From Akkermansiaceae bacterium (lineage in GTDB: Bacteria > Verrucomicrobiota > Verrucomicrobiia > Verrucomicrobiales > DEV007): 64,000 nucleotides of DNA. Below the pieces are notes generated by a model. That model had not been told where the DNA came from. It was given only the letters and a program-made list of their open reading frames with translations, and ran no database searches. Below are positions 1-9,610 of the stretch, one piece after another. The position numbers and the translations under genes are program-made. The stretch spans positions 186,001-250,000 of the forward strand of contig JACKQE010000006.1 in assembly GCA_024233005.1 (NCBI GenBank). The letters run 5' to 3'. Positions within the stretch are counted from its first letter, which is position 1. The number at the start of each line of letters is the position of its first letter.

Positions 1-1995
1 CATGCCGGCCGCGTCAAAGTGCTGACCGATACCGATGGCGACGGCAGTTATGACCGGGCCACCCTGTTCCTCGACGGCCTGACCTACCCGACCGGACTGG
101 CCTGCTGGAAGGACGGGGTTTTCATCGCCAGCGTGCCCGAGGTATTTTTTGCCGCCGATAGCGACGGAGACGGCCGGGCCGATGTGCACCGCCCGGTGCT
201 GCGGGGTTTCAAGTTGGGCAATCCCCAGCACCTTGTGAACGGCTTCGCGTGGGGGTTGGATGGCTGGCTTTATGGCGGCAATGGCGACAGCGGAGGGATG
301 GTGAGAGATCTGTCCACCGGCAAAGAACACGACCTCAGCGGTCGGGATTTCCGCTTTCATCCCGAAACCGGGGAATTCCAACTCCAGGCAGGCCGGGCTC
401 AGTACGGGCGGTGGCGCGATGATTCTGGCAACTGGTTCGCCAACAACAATAGCAACCTTGGCTGGCATTACTTTTTGGAGGACCGCTACCTTGCCCGCAA
501 TCCGCAACTCGCGGTCCGCAGCGTGAAGCAGGATCTCAACAAGGGCGGCACCCATCTCTTTCCGGTAAGCCGCCCGGTGCGACGGCTCAATCAGCCCGAC
601 TCGGTCAACACCCTGACCTCCGGCTGCAGTCCCATGCCATACCGCGACACCTTGTTCGGCCCGGAATTTGCGCACAGTCTATTCATCTGCGAACCGGCAA
701 ACAACCTGGTGCACCGCGAAGTTCTCGAACCGGACGGAGTAAGCTTCACCAGCCACCGGGCGGCGGATGAAGCCACCTCGGAGTTTCTCGCCAGCGAGGA
801 CAACTGGAGCCGCTTCACCCAGGCGAGGACCGGTCCGGATGGCTGTCTTTATGTGGTGGATTTCTACCGGCTGATACTCGAGCACCCCGAGTGGATCCCC
901 CAACAAATGATCGGGACTCTCGACCTGCGAGCCGGGAGTGAGCGCGGCCGCATTTACCGCATCCGCCCCGGCGCGACCAGGCCACGCCCCGCTCTGCCTC
1001 TCCCGACGCTGGACGACGAGGCCCTATTTCAGCAGTTGGAATCCCCCAACGGATGGACAAGGGACACCGCTCAGCGCCTCCTCATCGAACGCCAGGCCAC
1101 GGTCCGGCGCGACTCTCTCACCGGCAGCCCGGTAGCCCGGATTCAACAGCTCTGGACCCTGCACACGCTGGGCACGCTTCAGACAACGTTGCTCCTCGAT
1201 GTCCTGAGCGATGCCAATGCGACGCTGAGGGAGCATGCGGTGCGTCTGGCTGAAAGCCGGCTCGGAGAGGACCCGATCCTGGCGAAAGTACTCGACCTCG
1301 CGAAAGATCCCGACCTGCGGGTTCGGGTCCAAGTGGCTTTCTCACTCGGCGAAGGCCGGGGAAATCTCACCACAGAGGCGCTCGGAGGGCTGGGCCAGCG
1401 GGATGCGGATACCCCCTCCATGCTGATCGCGCTCCTCAGCTCGGCACCCCGCCATCCCGACGCCCCACGATGGCAGGCGCAACTCAAGGCAATCCAAAGC
1501 TCCGCCCCCGCGACGCCTGCCTTGAAAATCGTCACCAACACCAATCCCGACCGGGATAACGTTGTGCGGGCCTATGCGGGTGTCACCAAGCTCCCGGGAG
1601 AAGCCGCGCGCGGCCATGCGCTTTACACCGCTCTCTGCGCGGCCTGCCACCGGCTCAAGAACGAAGGCAACGAGATCGGCCCCGACCTCGCCACGGTGGC
1701 CTCCAAACCGGACGAACAACTCATTGAGGCCATCCTCGATCCCAGCCGGGCCGTGGAACAACGCTACCTCGCCCAGACGGCTACCATGAAAGACGGCCGG
1801 CAACTCGTCGGCATGGTGGCGGAGGAGACAGCCAACAGCATCACGCTAAAGATCGGCGCCGCCACGGAAGTGCTTCTCCGGAGCGACATCGCCCGGATGG
1901 AAACCGGCTCAAAATCGCTCATGCCCGACGGTTTGGAAAACCTCCTCAACCCGCAACAGCTGTCGGATGTCCTTGCGTGGATCCGTGCCAAGTAA
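1..1995 (+). CDS. PVC-type heme-binding domain protein (membrane-bound dehydrogenase/HEAT/cytochrome c), 5' partial
   Basis: The frame is open from base 1, so the start lies upstream of the window. The N-terminal part resembles the membrane-bound dehydrogenase propeller of PVC bacteria, with calcium-type loops such as DTDGDG and DSDGDG. A helical HEAT-like section follows (about 990-1480). A cytochrome c module closes the protein, with the heme site CAACH encoded at 1636-1650 and the usual GPDL and DPSRAVE context after it. Family members are exported and thought to take part in periplasmic electron transfer linked to sugar or alcohol oxidation; the substrate cannot be told here. The 3' end overlaps the predicted xylR start by 29 bp. 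The family call is firm, the function is inference. Confidence 0.88.
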   Translation, partial: HAGRVKVLTDTDGDGSYDRATLFLDGLTYPTGLACWKDGVFIASVPEVFFAADSDGDGRADVHRPVLRGFKLGNPQHLVNGFAWGLDGWLYGGNGDSGGMVRDLSTGKEHDLSGRDFRFHPETGEFQLQAGRAQYGRWRDDSGNWFANNNSNLGWHYFLEDRYLARNPQLAVRSVKQDLNKGGTHLFPVSRPVRRLNQPDSVNTLTSGCSPMPYRDTLFGPEFAHSLFICEPANNLVHREVLEPDGVSFTSHRAADEATSEFLASEDNWSRFTQARTGPDGCLYVVDFYRLILEHPEWIPQQMIGTLDLRAGSERGRIYRIRPGATRPRPALPLPTLDDEALFQQLESPNGWTRDTAQRLLIERQATVRRDSLTGSPVARIQQLWTLHTLGTLQTTLLLDVLSDANATLREHAVRLAESRLGEDPILAKVLDLAKDPDLRVRVQVAFSLGEGRGNLTTEALGGLGQRDADTPSMLIALLSSAPRHPDAPRWQAQLKAIQSSAPATPALKIVTNTNPDRDNVVRAYAGVTKLPGEAARGHALYTALCAACHRLKNEGNEIGPDLATVASKPDEQLIEAILDPSRAVEQRYLAQTATMKDGRQLVGMVAEETANSITLKIGAATEVLLRSDIARMETGSKSLMPDGLENLLNPQQLSDVLAWIRAK

Positions 1996-3232
1996 GCCGC
2001 ACCGCCGCGATCCCAACCCATTCCCCTCCTTGAAACAGACCATCCCCTCTCATCAGCCCACTGCGGGCCGGCCCCGTGAGGTCGCGCTGCTCGTCGAGAC
2101 AGCGATGGTGTCCGGTCGGGAGATTCTCAAGGGCATCGGACGGTTCCTCCGGGAAGGCCATCCGTGGACCGTGGTGCACGAACCGCGCAACCTGCTGGAT
2201 GCGGCGCCGGATTGGATCCGTTCGTGGCAAGGCGACGGCATCATCGCACGTATCTCCTCGCCCGAGATGGCGGAAACTTTGAGGCGCACCGGCCTGCCGG
2301 TGGTCGATGTCCTCGGACTGGTCAAGGACACGCCATTCCCCCTGGTCCACGTCGACGACACCGCTATCGCCCGGCTGGCCTTTGACCATCTGTCCTCGCA
2401 GCGTCCGGCGAGCCTGGGATTCTATGGATTCAAAGGGGAAAACTGGTCAGAGCAGCGGCGCGACGCTTTCCTGGGTCTGGCCCGACAACTGGGCTATCTG
2501 CCCCACATATTGGAAGTGCGGCGCACCTCACGCTTCAGCGGCCCGGCCCAAAAGGCTCTGATCGGATGGCTGAAGTCCCTCCCCAAGCGATCGGGAGTCA
2601 TGGTCTGCAATGACGAGCTGGCGAGTGACCTGCTCCAGACCGCCCGCCGCAGCGGCCTGTCCGTGCCGGGCGATGTCGCGGTGATCGGGGTGGATGATGA
2701 TGAGGCCCTCTGCAGCATCGCCTGCCCCCCCCTTTCCAGCATCCGGGCGGCCCATGCCAAAGTCGGCCATGAGGCGGCCACGCTGTTGAACCGACTCATG
2801 AAACGCCGCGCCCTGCGGACCCGTCCCGAAGCGGTCTGGATCTCCCCCGGCGAAGTCATTGCCCGCCAATCCACCGATCTCATGCAGGTGGCGGACCCGC
2901 ATTTACAAAGAGCCCTCGCCCTGATCCGCGAAAAAGCCTGCGCCGGGATCAGTGTCGATGAGGTCGCCACTGCGGCCGGATTGTCCAGATCGGTACTGCA
3001 ACGGCGGTTCCATGCCCATGTCGGAGGAACCGTGCACGGGGCCATCCAGAAACACCGCATCGAGGCGGCCTGCCGCCTTCTCAGAGAGACAAATCTCCCA
3101 CAGACAGAGGTGGCGGAGCGTGCCGGATTCCTCCATGCGGAATATTTCAGCAATGTCTTCCGACAGGCCATGGACTGCACTCCGCGCCAATATCGTCTCG
3201 CGGTGCGGAGGGAGGCTCCTGACAAAGCGTGA
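1967..3232 (+). CDS. xylR: XylR-type transcriptional regulator (LacI-like sensor + AraC DNA-binding domain)
   Basis: This is a one-component sugar regulator of about 420 residues. A periplasmic-binding-protein-like sensor spans roughly residues 40-300 (including GVMVCNDELASDLL and AVIGVDDDE, typical of XylR/LacI sensors). A C-terminal AraC helix-turn-helix pair covers roughly 312-412 (VATAAGLSRSVLQRRF and VAERAGFLHAEYFSNVFR). This domain order is that of E. coli XylR, which activates xylose genes when xylose binds. The gene lies 113 bp upstream of xylA in the same direction, which supports a xylose role. The ATG at 1967 overlaps the preceding gene; an in-frame TTG at 2030 would avoid the overlap, so the start is uncertain. 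Confidence 0.85.
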   Translation: MSLRGSVPSKPHRRDPNPFPSLKQTIPSHQPTAGRPREVALLVETAMVSGREILKGIGRFLREGHPWTVVHEPRNLLDAAPDWIRSWQGDGIIARISSPEMAETLRRTGLPVVDVLGLVKDTPFPLVHVDDTAIARLAFDHLSSQRPASLGFYGFKGENWSEQRRDAFLGLARQLGYLPHILEVRRTSRFSGPAQKALIGWLKSLPKRSGVMVCNDELASDLLQTARRSGLSVPGDVAVIGVDDDEALCSIACPPLSSIRAAHAKVGHEAATLLNRLMKRRALRTRPEAVWISPGEVIARQSTDLMQVADPHLQRALALIREKACAGISVDEVATAAGLSRSVLQRRFHAHVGGTVHGAIQKHRIEAACRLLRETNLPQTEVAERAGFLHAEYFSNVFRQAMDCTPRQYRLAVRREAPDKA

Positions 3233-3345
3233 CCGGATTTCTCAAGATTTTGACCGGAACCACTCTGGACCTGGAGGGGGTTCCGGAGCGATAGTGCAAG
3301 TTGAAGGCAAACTCCGTTCAGTTTGCCAACCCACCCCAGAAAACC

Positions 3346-4662
3346 ATGAGCCAGGAATACTTCCCCAAAATCAAGACCATTCCCTTCGAGGGCCCGAAGT
3401 CGAAGAACCGTCTCGCCTTCCGCCACTACAATGCCGACGAGGTCGTGGGCAAAAAGAAGATGAAGGACCATCTCCGCTTCTCCATGGCCTACTGGCACGC
3501 CATGAAGAACCCCTCGAGCGATCCATTCGGAGGCGGCACCCGCCTGCGCCCCTGGGATGACGGCAGCACCTCGATCGAAAACGCCCTCCGCGTGGCCGAT
3601 GCGGGATTCGAACTGATGCAGAAACTCGGACTGGAGTATTACTGCTTCCACGACCGCGACGTGGCCCCGGAACTGGACGATCTCCAAGCCAGCAATGACG
3701 CCCTCGACGCGGTGGCGCACCACTTGAAAAAACTGCAGCGCCAGACCGGCATCAAGCTCCTCTGGGGCACGGCCTGTCTGTTCGCCCATCCCCGCTACAT
3801 GCAGGGCGCCGCGACCAGCCCGAACGCCGATGTGTATGCGATTGCCGCCGCCCAGGTCAAGAAGGCCATGGATGTCACCCACCGACTCGGCGGTCTCGGC
3901 TACACCTTCTGGGGAGGCCGCGAAGGCTACGCCACCCTGCTCAACACCGACATGAAACGCGAGGTCTCCAATCTGGCGCATTTCCTCCACATGGCGGTGG
4001 ACTACAAAAAACAGATCGGTTTCAAAGGCCAGTTCTACATCGAACCAAAGCCCCGCGAACCCTCCACCCACCAGTATGACAGCGACGCCGCGGCCTGCCT
4101 GAACTTCCTCCGTGAGCACAACCTGCTGGAGCATTTCAAGCTTAACATCGAGACCAACCACGCCACCCTGGCGATGCACCGCGTCGAGCATGAACTCGCC
4201 GTGGCGGCGGCAGCCGGAGCCCTCGGGAGCATCGATGCCAACACCGGGGACGAACTCATCGGCTGGGACACTGACCAGTTCCCCACCAACGTCTACATGA
4301 CGACCCAGATGATGCTGCAACTCCTCAAGATGGGCGGCTTCAAGACCGGCGGACTCAACTTCGACGCGAAGGTGCGACGCGAGAGCTATGAGCCGGTCGA
4401 TCTCTTCCACGCCCACATCGGCGGCATGGATGCCTTCGCCCGTGGCCTCAAGATCGCTCACCGCATCATCGAGGACGGCGAATTGGAAGGGATTGTGAAG
4501 GAGAGATATGCCACCTTCAACACCGGCATCGGGAAGACTGTCACCACCGGGAAAGCCACCTTCGAAAGCCTCGAGAAGCACGCTCTGTCACTCAAGGGAA
4601 TCCTGCCCGCGAGCGGCCGTCAGGAAATGCTGGAGAATCTGATCAACGACTACATGGACTGA
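3346..4662 (+). CDS. xylA: Xylose isomerase
   Basis: The product is a cytosolic enzyme interconverting D-xylose and D-xylulose with two divalent metals. It has 438 residues, the class II length. The catalytic His-Asp signature FHDRD lies at residues 101-105 and the family block WGGREGY at 189-195. Metal-binding blocks are YIEPKP (E233), the IETNH block (E269, H272), SIDAN (D297) and GWDTD (D308, D310). The ATG at 3346 is preferred over the upstream in-frame TTG at 3301 because homology begins there. Two normally conserved spots differ from the E. coli pattern (EAN is ETN, NRGD is NTGD). No xylB or xylose transporter is adjacent. Confidence 0.95.
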   Translation: MSQEYFPKIKTIPFEGPKSKNRLAFRHYNADEVVGKKKMKDHLRFSMAYWHAMKNPSSDPFGGGTRLRPWDDGSTSIENALRVADAGFELMQKLGLEYYCFHDRDVAPELDDLQASNDALDAVAHHLKKLQRQTGIKLLWGTACLFAHPRYMQGAATSPNADVYAIAAAQVKKAMDVTHRLGGLGYTFWGGREGYATLLNTDMKREVSNLAHFLHMAVDYKKQIGFKGQFYIEPKPREPSTHQYDSDAAACLNFLREHNLLEHFKLNIETNHATLAMHRVEHELAVAAAAGALGSIDANTGDELIGWDTDQFPTNVYMTTQMMLQLLKMGGFKTGGLNFDAKVRRESYEPVDLFHAHIGGMDAFARGLKIAHRIIEDGELEGIVKERYATFNTGIGKTVTTGKATFESLEKHALSLKGILPASGRQEMLENLINDYMD

Positions 4663-4732
4663 AAGTCCCCCCGCGTCGGCCGGGAAGGGTGGAGGATTGA
4701 CGGATGCTCCTGATTCAGCGAAAACTGAATCC

Positions 4733-5038
4733 ATGCAGCGCCGCTCTTTTCTCCGCCGTTCCCTCGCCGCCGCCCCGATCCCCATTCTGGCCGAGGAACG
4801 GGCAACGGCAGCAGCCCACCGCGCAATCTGGCGACACTTCATCGCCCCCCACGGCCTGATGATCACCCTCGCCGACCTGGAAGGTTCGGCGAGCCTGCCG
4901 GCCCCGGAGGAATGCCCCGCCAGGGAGGATCCGCTGCGGCAGCGTGCCGCGGCCGTGGAGCACGTCATCGCCCACCACACGACACCAGACTTTTCTACTG
5001 ACCGTTCTTCCGGTTGGAGTCCGCCTGGTGTCAGCTGA
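4733..5038 (+). pseudogene. Truncated Tat-signal ORF, N-terminal remnant of an exported protein
   Basis: The ORF starts with a twin-arginine-like leader (QRRSFLRRSLAAAP). A mature start follows that looks like the N-terminus of a secreted glycosidase-like protein (HFIAPHGLM, LPAPEECPA). After about 70 residues the sequence loses protein character and stops at 101 residues, far too short for a folded secreted enzyme. I read it as the 5' remnant of a deleted gene, with the deletion joint near 4920-4980. A real small secreted protein is possible but less likely. It sits between xylA and the molybdopterin oxidoreductase gene. Confidence 0.45.
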
Positions 5039-5077
5039 AAGCGATGGTCTAAGCCGTATCGTTCCCATTTCTCCAGC

Positions 5078-6337
5078 ATGAAAAATTCTGACGTTTCCCG
5101 CCGCAATTTCATCCGACTCGGGACGCTGGGAGCGGCTGTCCTGGGGCCCCCGGAACCGGCTGGGAACGCGGCAGCTCCCTCCGCTCCCGGCGCCCCGACA
5201 TTGCCGCCGATCCTCACCCCCGACGCGGACTTCTCCGACGTCTCGCGGGGCAACCCAAAGCCATACACCCTCACCGGATCCGCGCTCGAAGAAGCCGGGT
5301 TGACGGAGTCCACCTGGCGGCTGGAAATCACCGCGGACCCCTTTGTTGAAGAACCGCACACCAAAGTACCAGCCACTCTGGAAAAACCCCGGACCCTCGT
5401 CGGCGGCAACGCCCTGGATCTCCCCGCGCTGCAGGAGTTGGGGAAGCGACACGAAGTGCATTTCCTCAAGGCAATGCAGTGCCTCAACATCAACACGCCC
5501 CTCGGGCAGGGTCTTTGGACGGGCGTGCCATTGCGCGAGGTGCTAGCTCTCTGCGGCCGAATGAACAATGTCCGCCGCATTTATTTCCAGGGCTTCCACA
5601 ACCGCGATCCGAAACAGATCTTCCAGTCCTCCGTCAGCTACACCCAGTGCATGGAGACCGCCCCGGGCGAGCTGCCCGTCTTTCTCGCCTACCGGCTCAA
5701 TGGCCAACCCCTCTCCCTGGAGCGGGGAGGCCCCGTGCGCATGATCGTGCCCTGGTCGCATGGCTACAAATCGATCAAGTGGCTTCAGCACATTTTCGTG
5801 ACCAACGACCACCGCAACAGTGACACCTACGCCAACGGCAACAACGATCCCGATTCCTTCCTCAAAACCGCCGCCTACGTCGACACCCCGACTGACGGGG
5901 AAACCTTCCGGGCCGGACTGCCTGTCTTCGTTAGCGGCCAGGTCATCAGTGGCCTCTCCGGAGTGGAACGGGTCGAATACTGGGTCCGACCGGTTGGGGA
6001 AAAACCCGCTCCTCTCGCAGATGATGCCCCCGAGCTTCTCGGCGCCCGCTGGATCCCCTGCGAGCTGGAACCACAACCCGATTGGCCAACCCTCCTGCCG
6101 GAAGGCATCGCTCCCGGCGATCTCCTCGGCTTCGACAGGACCACGGGGCGCCCCACGAGTTGGCCGCCACGTTATGGCATGTGCTCCTACACTGCGGTGC
6201 TTCCTGACCTGCCGCCTGGACATTACGAACTCCGGGCCCGCAGCGTCGACCGGAACGGCTTCGCCCAACCCGAACCAAGACCCTCCCAAAAAACGGGCAA
6301 GAACAGCATTCAAACCCGGCGCTTTCAGATCATGTGA
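5078..6337 (+). CDS. Tat-exported molybdopterin-dependent oxidoreductase (sulfite oxidase family)
   Basis: The 419-residue product begins with a Tat motif (SRRNFIRLG, residues 7-15), so it is exported folded with its cofactor. The oxidoreductase molybdopterin-binding fold covers about residues 70-260. Cys135 in KAMQCLNIN sits where sulfite-oxidase family proteins carry the Mo-ligating cysteine, and GGPVRMIVPW matches the conserved cofactor-pocket region. A C-terminal immunoglobulin-like Mo-co dimerization domain follows (about 285-415). Sulfite is the classical substrate, but many bacterial members act on other or unknown substrates. No cytochrome partner gene is immediately adjacent. Confidence 0.85.
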   Translation: MKNSDVSRRNFIRLGTLGAAVLGPPEPAGNAAAPSAPGAPTLPPILTPDADFSDVSRGNPKPYTLTGSALEEAGLTESTWRLEITADPFVEEPHTKVPATLEKPRTLVGGNALDLPALQELGKRHEVHFLKAMQCLNINTPLGQGLWTGVPLREVLALCGRMNNVRRIYFQGFHNRDPKQIFQSSVSYTQCMETAPGELPVFLAYRLNGQPLSLERGGPVRMIVPWSHGYKSIKWLQHIFVTNDHRNSDTYANGNNDPDSFLKTAAYVDTPTDGETFRAGLPVFVSGQVISGLSGVERVEYWVRPVGEKPAPLADDAPELLGARWIPCELEPQPDWPTLLPEGIAPGDLLGFDRTTGRPTSWPPRYGMCSYTAVLPDLPPGHYELRARSVDRNGFAQPEPRPSQKTGKNSIQTRRFQIM

Positions 6338-6389
6338 CCAGGAGCTGCCAGCCGATCTGGCAGGGATCTGCCCGGTCTCCATTTCCATC

Positions 6390-7661
6390 ATGAAACCGTC
6401 GCCCATCCTCCTTTTCCTGTCTCTGTCCATCGCCGTCTCAACAACCCTGGCGGCCGAACCCGCCGCCGACCGTGTCGCCACCGTGATGAACACTCCCGGC
6501 TGCGTCGCCTTCTGGGACTTTGTGAAGCGCGAACCGGAAGGCCCGCATCGCTTCACCGCTCACGTTCCCGCAGGGGCAACGAATGATTTCGCGCTCGATG
6601 CGGGGAACTATGTCAAGGACTACTGGGGTGAGGGCCGGGAGGCGACATATGCGGACTTTCCACTGCTCGGTCGCGGGCCCTTCGGACAGGCGATCCGCAT
6701 TCGCAAGGAGGAAGACCAGACCTTTCGTCCGTTCCTCTTCGTGCCGCGCGCGCGGCTGCAGGAATCTCCCATCGACATCAAGGGTGCGGGAAAATCAGTC
6801 AGCGTCGTGGTATGGGCGATCCGCGAGAGCGGGAACCACGCGCTTGCGGGCATCTGGCATGAAGGCACCGATTTGAACCATGGCAGCAAGGCGAAGGTCG
6901 TGCAGCGAGGGCAACGCCAATACGCGCTCTTTGCGGGCTTGAACAAGCAAGGCAGCGCCTGTGGTCACGTCTCGGAAAACGGCGCCAGTTCCTTCTTGAA
7001 CAAGTATGCGCTGCACAAGTGCAACTCCGTCGCCCTCTCGCCCGAAGTCCCCTCCGATTCCCCTCCGGAGGTGCTCAATGCCTCGTGGCAGTGCTTCGCC
7101 ATGACCTTCGATCACGAATCCCGGGAACTCACCGGTTGGCTCAACGGCGAATCCGGAGACCGTTGGCTGGAAAACCCCCAAAAGGACACGCTGATCTCCT
7201 TTGCGGCAAATGCCTGGCTCCAAGGCCACCTGCGCCACGAACCCGGCCTGCAACCAGGTGAAGATCCAGCGTTTCCCGAAGATCAATGTTACAACCCGCC
7301 CGAGGACCACCCAACGTCCGTCAAGGTGCTGAGTGAAACCGCTGACGAGCGCGTTGAACTCCAGGAGTTCCGCTTCACCCGCGTCAAAGTCACGACCCGC
7401 GCCGGAAAGACCACCCGAGAACTGGCCGCCTTGCGTTTGAATCCCTGGTGGTTTTCACACGATTCGCTCTACACCCCCGCCAACGACGGAACCGGCGGAC
7501 CCTTCACCATCGGCCGCGTCATCCACAGCTCGCGCAGCGTCGGCTTCACGGGCTGGATCGGTGGCGTCGCGGTGTTTGATCGGGCGTTGCCTGCGCAGGA
7601 AGTGAAACGGTTGTCAGATCTCCGAAACGGCCCATCAATCGGTTCCGCTTCCCATCCCTGA
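6390..7661 (+). CDS. Secreted LamG/concanavalin-like domain protein
   Basis: The ATG at 6390 gives a clear Sec signal peptide (SPILLFLSLSIAVSTTLAAEP) and a product of 423 residues; the upstream extension of the frame lies inside the previous gene and is not coding. The mature protein has the look of a LamG/concanavalin A-like jelly roll, with an AFWDF start, a GKSVSVVVWAIR strand and the C-terminal GWIGGVAVFDRALPAQEV segment typical of such domains. Its role is probably carbohydrate or surface binding. Its stop is 2 bp before the start of the DUF4832 gene, so the two are almost certainly cotranscribed and may act together. Confidence 0.7.
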   Translation: MKPSPILLFLSLSIAVSTTLAAEPAADRVATVMNTPGCVAFWDFVKREPEGPHRFTAHVPAGATNDFALDAGNYVKDYWGEGREATYADFPLLGRGPFGQAIRIRKEEDQTFRPFLFVPRARLQESPIDIKGAGKSVSVVVWAIRESGNHALAGIWHEGTDLNHGSKAKVVQRGQRQYALFAGLNKQGSACGHVSENGASSFLNKYALHKCNSVALSPEVPSDSPPEVLNASWQCFAMTFDHESRELTGWLNGESGDRWLENPQKDTLISFAANAWLQGHLRHEPGLQPGEDPAFPEDQCYNPPEDHPTSVKVLSETADERVELQEFRFTRVKVTTRAGKTTRELAALRLNPWWFSHDSLYTPANDGTGGPFTIGRVIHSSRSVGFTGWIGGVAVFDRALPAQEVKRLSDLRNGPSIGSASHP

Positions 7662-7663
7662 TC

Positions 7664-9064
7664 ATGAAGTCTCGTTTTCTGTTCGAGGCCGGCCTGCGTC
7701 GACTCTTCGGCGTTCACCTCCCTCTGGCGCTTCTGCTGCCATGGACACCGCTGCCTGCGGAACCGGTGCCGCTTCAGCCCGCTCCTTCACCTGCCGACAA
7801 TCCTCTGAAGGGCCTGGTGCCTTATGCAAACCATTCCGAAGCGAGGGAGTCTCTCTTTCCACACAGCTTGGAGTTTGGTTACCTGCCTTTGGCGATGCTC
7901 ATGCGTGCCGAGTCCAGCTTTGATTGGGAACCTTTGGAGTCCCTGTTGAACGAGATCGCGGCACGCGGAAATCAGGCGATCTTTCGCGTCTGGATGGAGT
8001 ATCCAGGTCAGAAAAGTGGACTCCCGGGCTACTTGAGGGAGCTCGGTGTCAAGGTCACTTCTTGGAACAACCCTGAAGAGAAGAAAACGTGTTTTTCTCC
8101 TGACTACCATGACGAGCGGGTCGTGTCCGCGCTGGAGTCCTTCATCGCCGCGCTCGGCAAACGGTACGATGGCGACGCACGCATTGGTTTCATCACCGCC
8201 GGTTTGCTCGGTTCATGGGGTGAGTGGCACACTTATCCGCGGGAGGACCTGTTTGCCTCGGCCAACACCCAACGACGGGTCCTGGATGCCTACGAAAAGG
8301 CGTTCCATCAGAGCCCCATCCTGCTGCGCTATCCGGTGGGAAAGGGAGATGGGAACAAGGCGGCCAATGCTCATTACCACATGGGCTTTCACGATGACTC
8401 TTTCGCCTGGAACACGCTGGATCGGGGCACAAAGGATGATTGGTCTTTCATGTCCCTCTTGAAAAAAGCCGGTGACGAGGCGTTCCATAAATGGCGGACC
8501 CAGCCCATCGGCGGCGAGGTTCGTCCCGAACTGTGGGGCCAAATTTTCGACCCCAAGCCCACCCACCCTCAGGCCCAGGACTTCGCCGAATGCGTGCGGC
8601 AAACGCACGTGAGTTGGCTCATGGAATCCGGCCTGTTCAGGGAGAAAGCCAACGAGGCCCGTTACGCCGGAGCAGTGACCCAGGTCCAGCGTATGGGATA
8701 CGATTTCCATGTCTCAACCGCCGAAATCACACCTCAAGGCCCAAAGGTGAAACTCCGCCTCACCGTCCTCAATCAAGGCGTGGCTCCTTTCTATCAAGAC
8801 TGGCGGGTGGAGTTGGCGGCGCTCGCCGCGGATGGAAAAATCGAACACCGTTGGCCGGTTGACTGGAAGATCACGGGCCTCCTGCCAGGTGCTGATGCCC
8901 GGCAATGGAACGCCTCTCTGAATCTGCCGAAAAAGCCCTTGGCTGGCCTCACCCTGGGCCTCCGCGTCATCAACCCACTGCCAAATGGCAAACCGCTGCG
9001 CTTTGCCAACGCGGAACAAGATCGCCCCACACCCGGCTGGCTGAGCGTGGGGACGCTGCCGTGA
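7664..9064 (+). CDS. DUF4832-type secreted TIM-barrel protein (putative glycosidase-like)
   Basis: The 466-residue product has an N-terminal hydrophobic leader (about residues 10-32). A barrel-like domain follows with features of the DUF4874/DUF4832 family: NPLKGLVPY near the start, IFRVWMEYPG, and the hallmark GLLGSWGEWHTYP around residues 185-197. The acidic residues in GEWH are plausible catalytic groups, by analogy with glycoside hydrolases of similar fold. A beta-sandwich tail resembling carbohydrate-binding domains ends the protein. The family is common in Bacteroidota and Verrucomicrobiota next to sugar-degradation genes, but its chemistry is not known to me. It is cotranscribed with the LamG-like gene. 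Confidence 0.75.
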   Translation: MKSRFLFEAGLRRLFGVHLPLALLLPWTPLPAEPVPLQPAPSPADNPLKGLVPYANHSEARESLFPHSLEFGYLPLAMLMRAESSFDWEPLESLLNEIAARGNQAIFRVWMEYPGQKSGLPGYLRELGVKVTSWNNPEEKKTCFSPDYHDERVVSALESFIAALGKRYDGDARIGFITAGLLGSWGEWHTYPREDLFASANTQRRVLDAYEKAFHQSPILLRYPVGKGDGNKAANAHYHMGFHDDSFAWNTLDRGTKDDWSFMSLLKKAGDEAFHKWRTQPIGGEVRPELWGQIFDPKPTHPQAQDFAECVRQTHVSWLMESGLFREKANEARYAGAVTQVQRMGYDFHVSTAEITPQGPKVKLRLTVLNQGVAPFYQDWRVELAALAADGKIEHRWPVDWKITGLLPGADARQWNASLNLPKKPLAGLTLGLRVINPLPNGKPLRFANAEQDRPTPGWLSVGTLP

Positions 9065-9610
9065 AGGCGTGGATTGGACTTCGGTCGTTCGCGACTTAAG
9101 GAATGGATCTTTCCCTTGATCGCCACCTCCTGAAAACCTTCCCCACTCCCGCGGGCATTCTGCTTCTCGTCTCGGTGACGCTGCTTGTGATGAGTGACAC
9201 CAAGGGCGTTCCCACACCCGACATCGCGATCTATTCCAGCGTCTCGTGCGGCTTTGCGGATGAGTTTTGCCGGCGGCTCGGGAAGTATCGTCGCAGCGGG
9301 CAGGCGGAGTTTTTCTTCGAGTGGGGCATCACGGAGAGGATGTGTCTCGAAATGCTGCAGGAAATCAGGTCGTCGATTTCATGCCCGGGCAGGCAGAGAA
9401 GTGCGAACCCTTGAACGACCCGCCGGCGTCCTGATTTTTCGCCATCCCTGGCGTTGCGACCCAAGGGGCAAAGTCCCGCCCCCTGCGGCCTTTGATTGGA
9501 TACTCCCCCCAAGAACCCCGATTCCGGGAGTGAGCTTTTCATCCGACCGGTGATCCGGTCCGCTGGATCAGTGTGGCCGGGTCGGCAGACCGTCCGTCAC
9601 GGAGCGCCCT
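9065..9610 (+). other. Convergent intergenic stretch, no confident gene
   Basis: This 546-bp gap separates the DUF4832 gene from the convergent helicase gene. A 103-codon ORF at 9103-9414 (+) begins with a signal-like hydrophobic stretch (AGILLLVSVTLLVM) but shows no recognisable domain and degenerates towards its end; it may be a gene remnant. An imperfect palindrome, TGATCC...GGATCA, lies near 9546-9570 without a T-tract. I see no RNA gene. Confidence 0.5.

Noticed and set aside
2494..4581. Long minus-strand ORF opposite xylR-xylA
   Set aside because: It is a shadow of the xylA and xylR frames: low-complexity Gly/Val/Glu-rich composition, no domain, while the plus strand carries clear motifs.
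9103..9414. 103-codon ORF after the DUF4832 gene
   Set aside because: Has a hydrophobic stretch but no domain and deteriorates at the end; kept only as a note in the intergenic entry.
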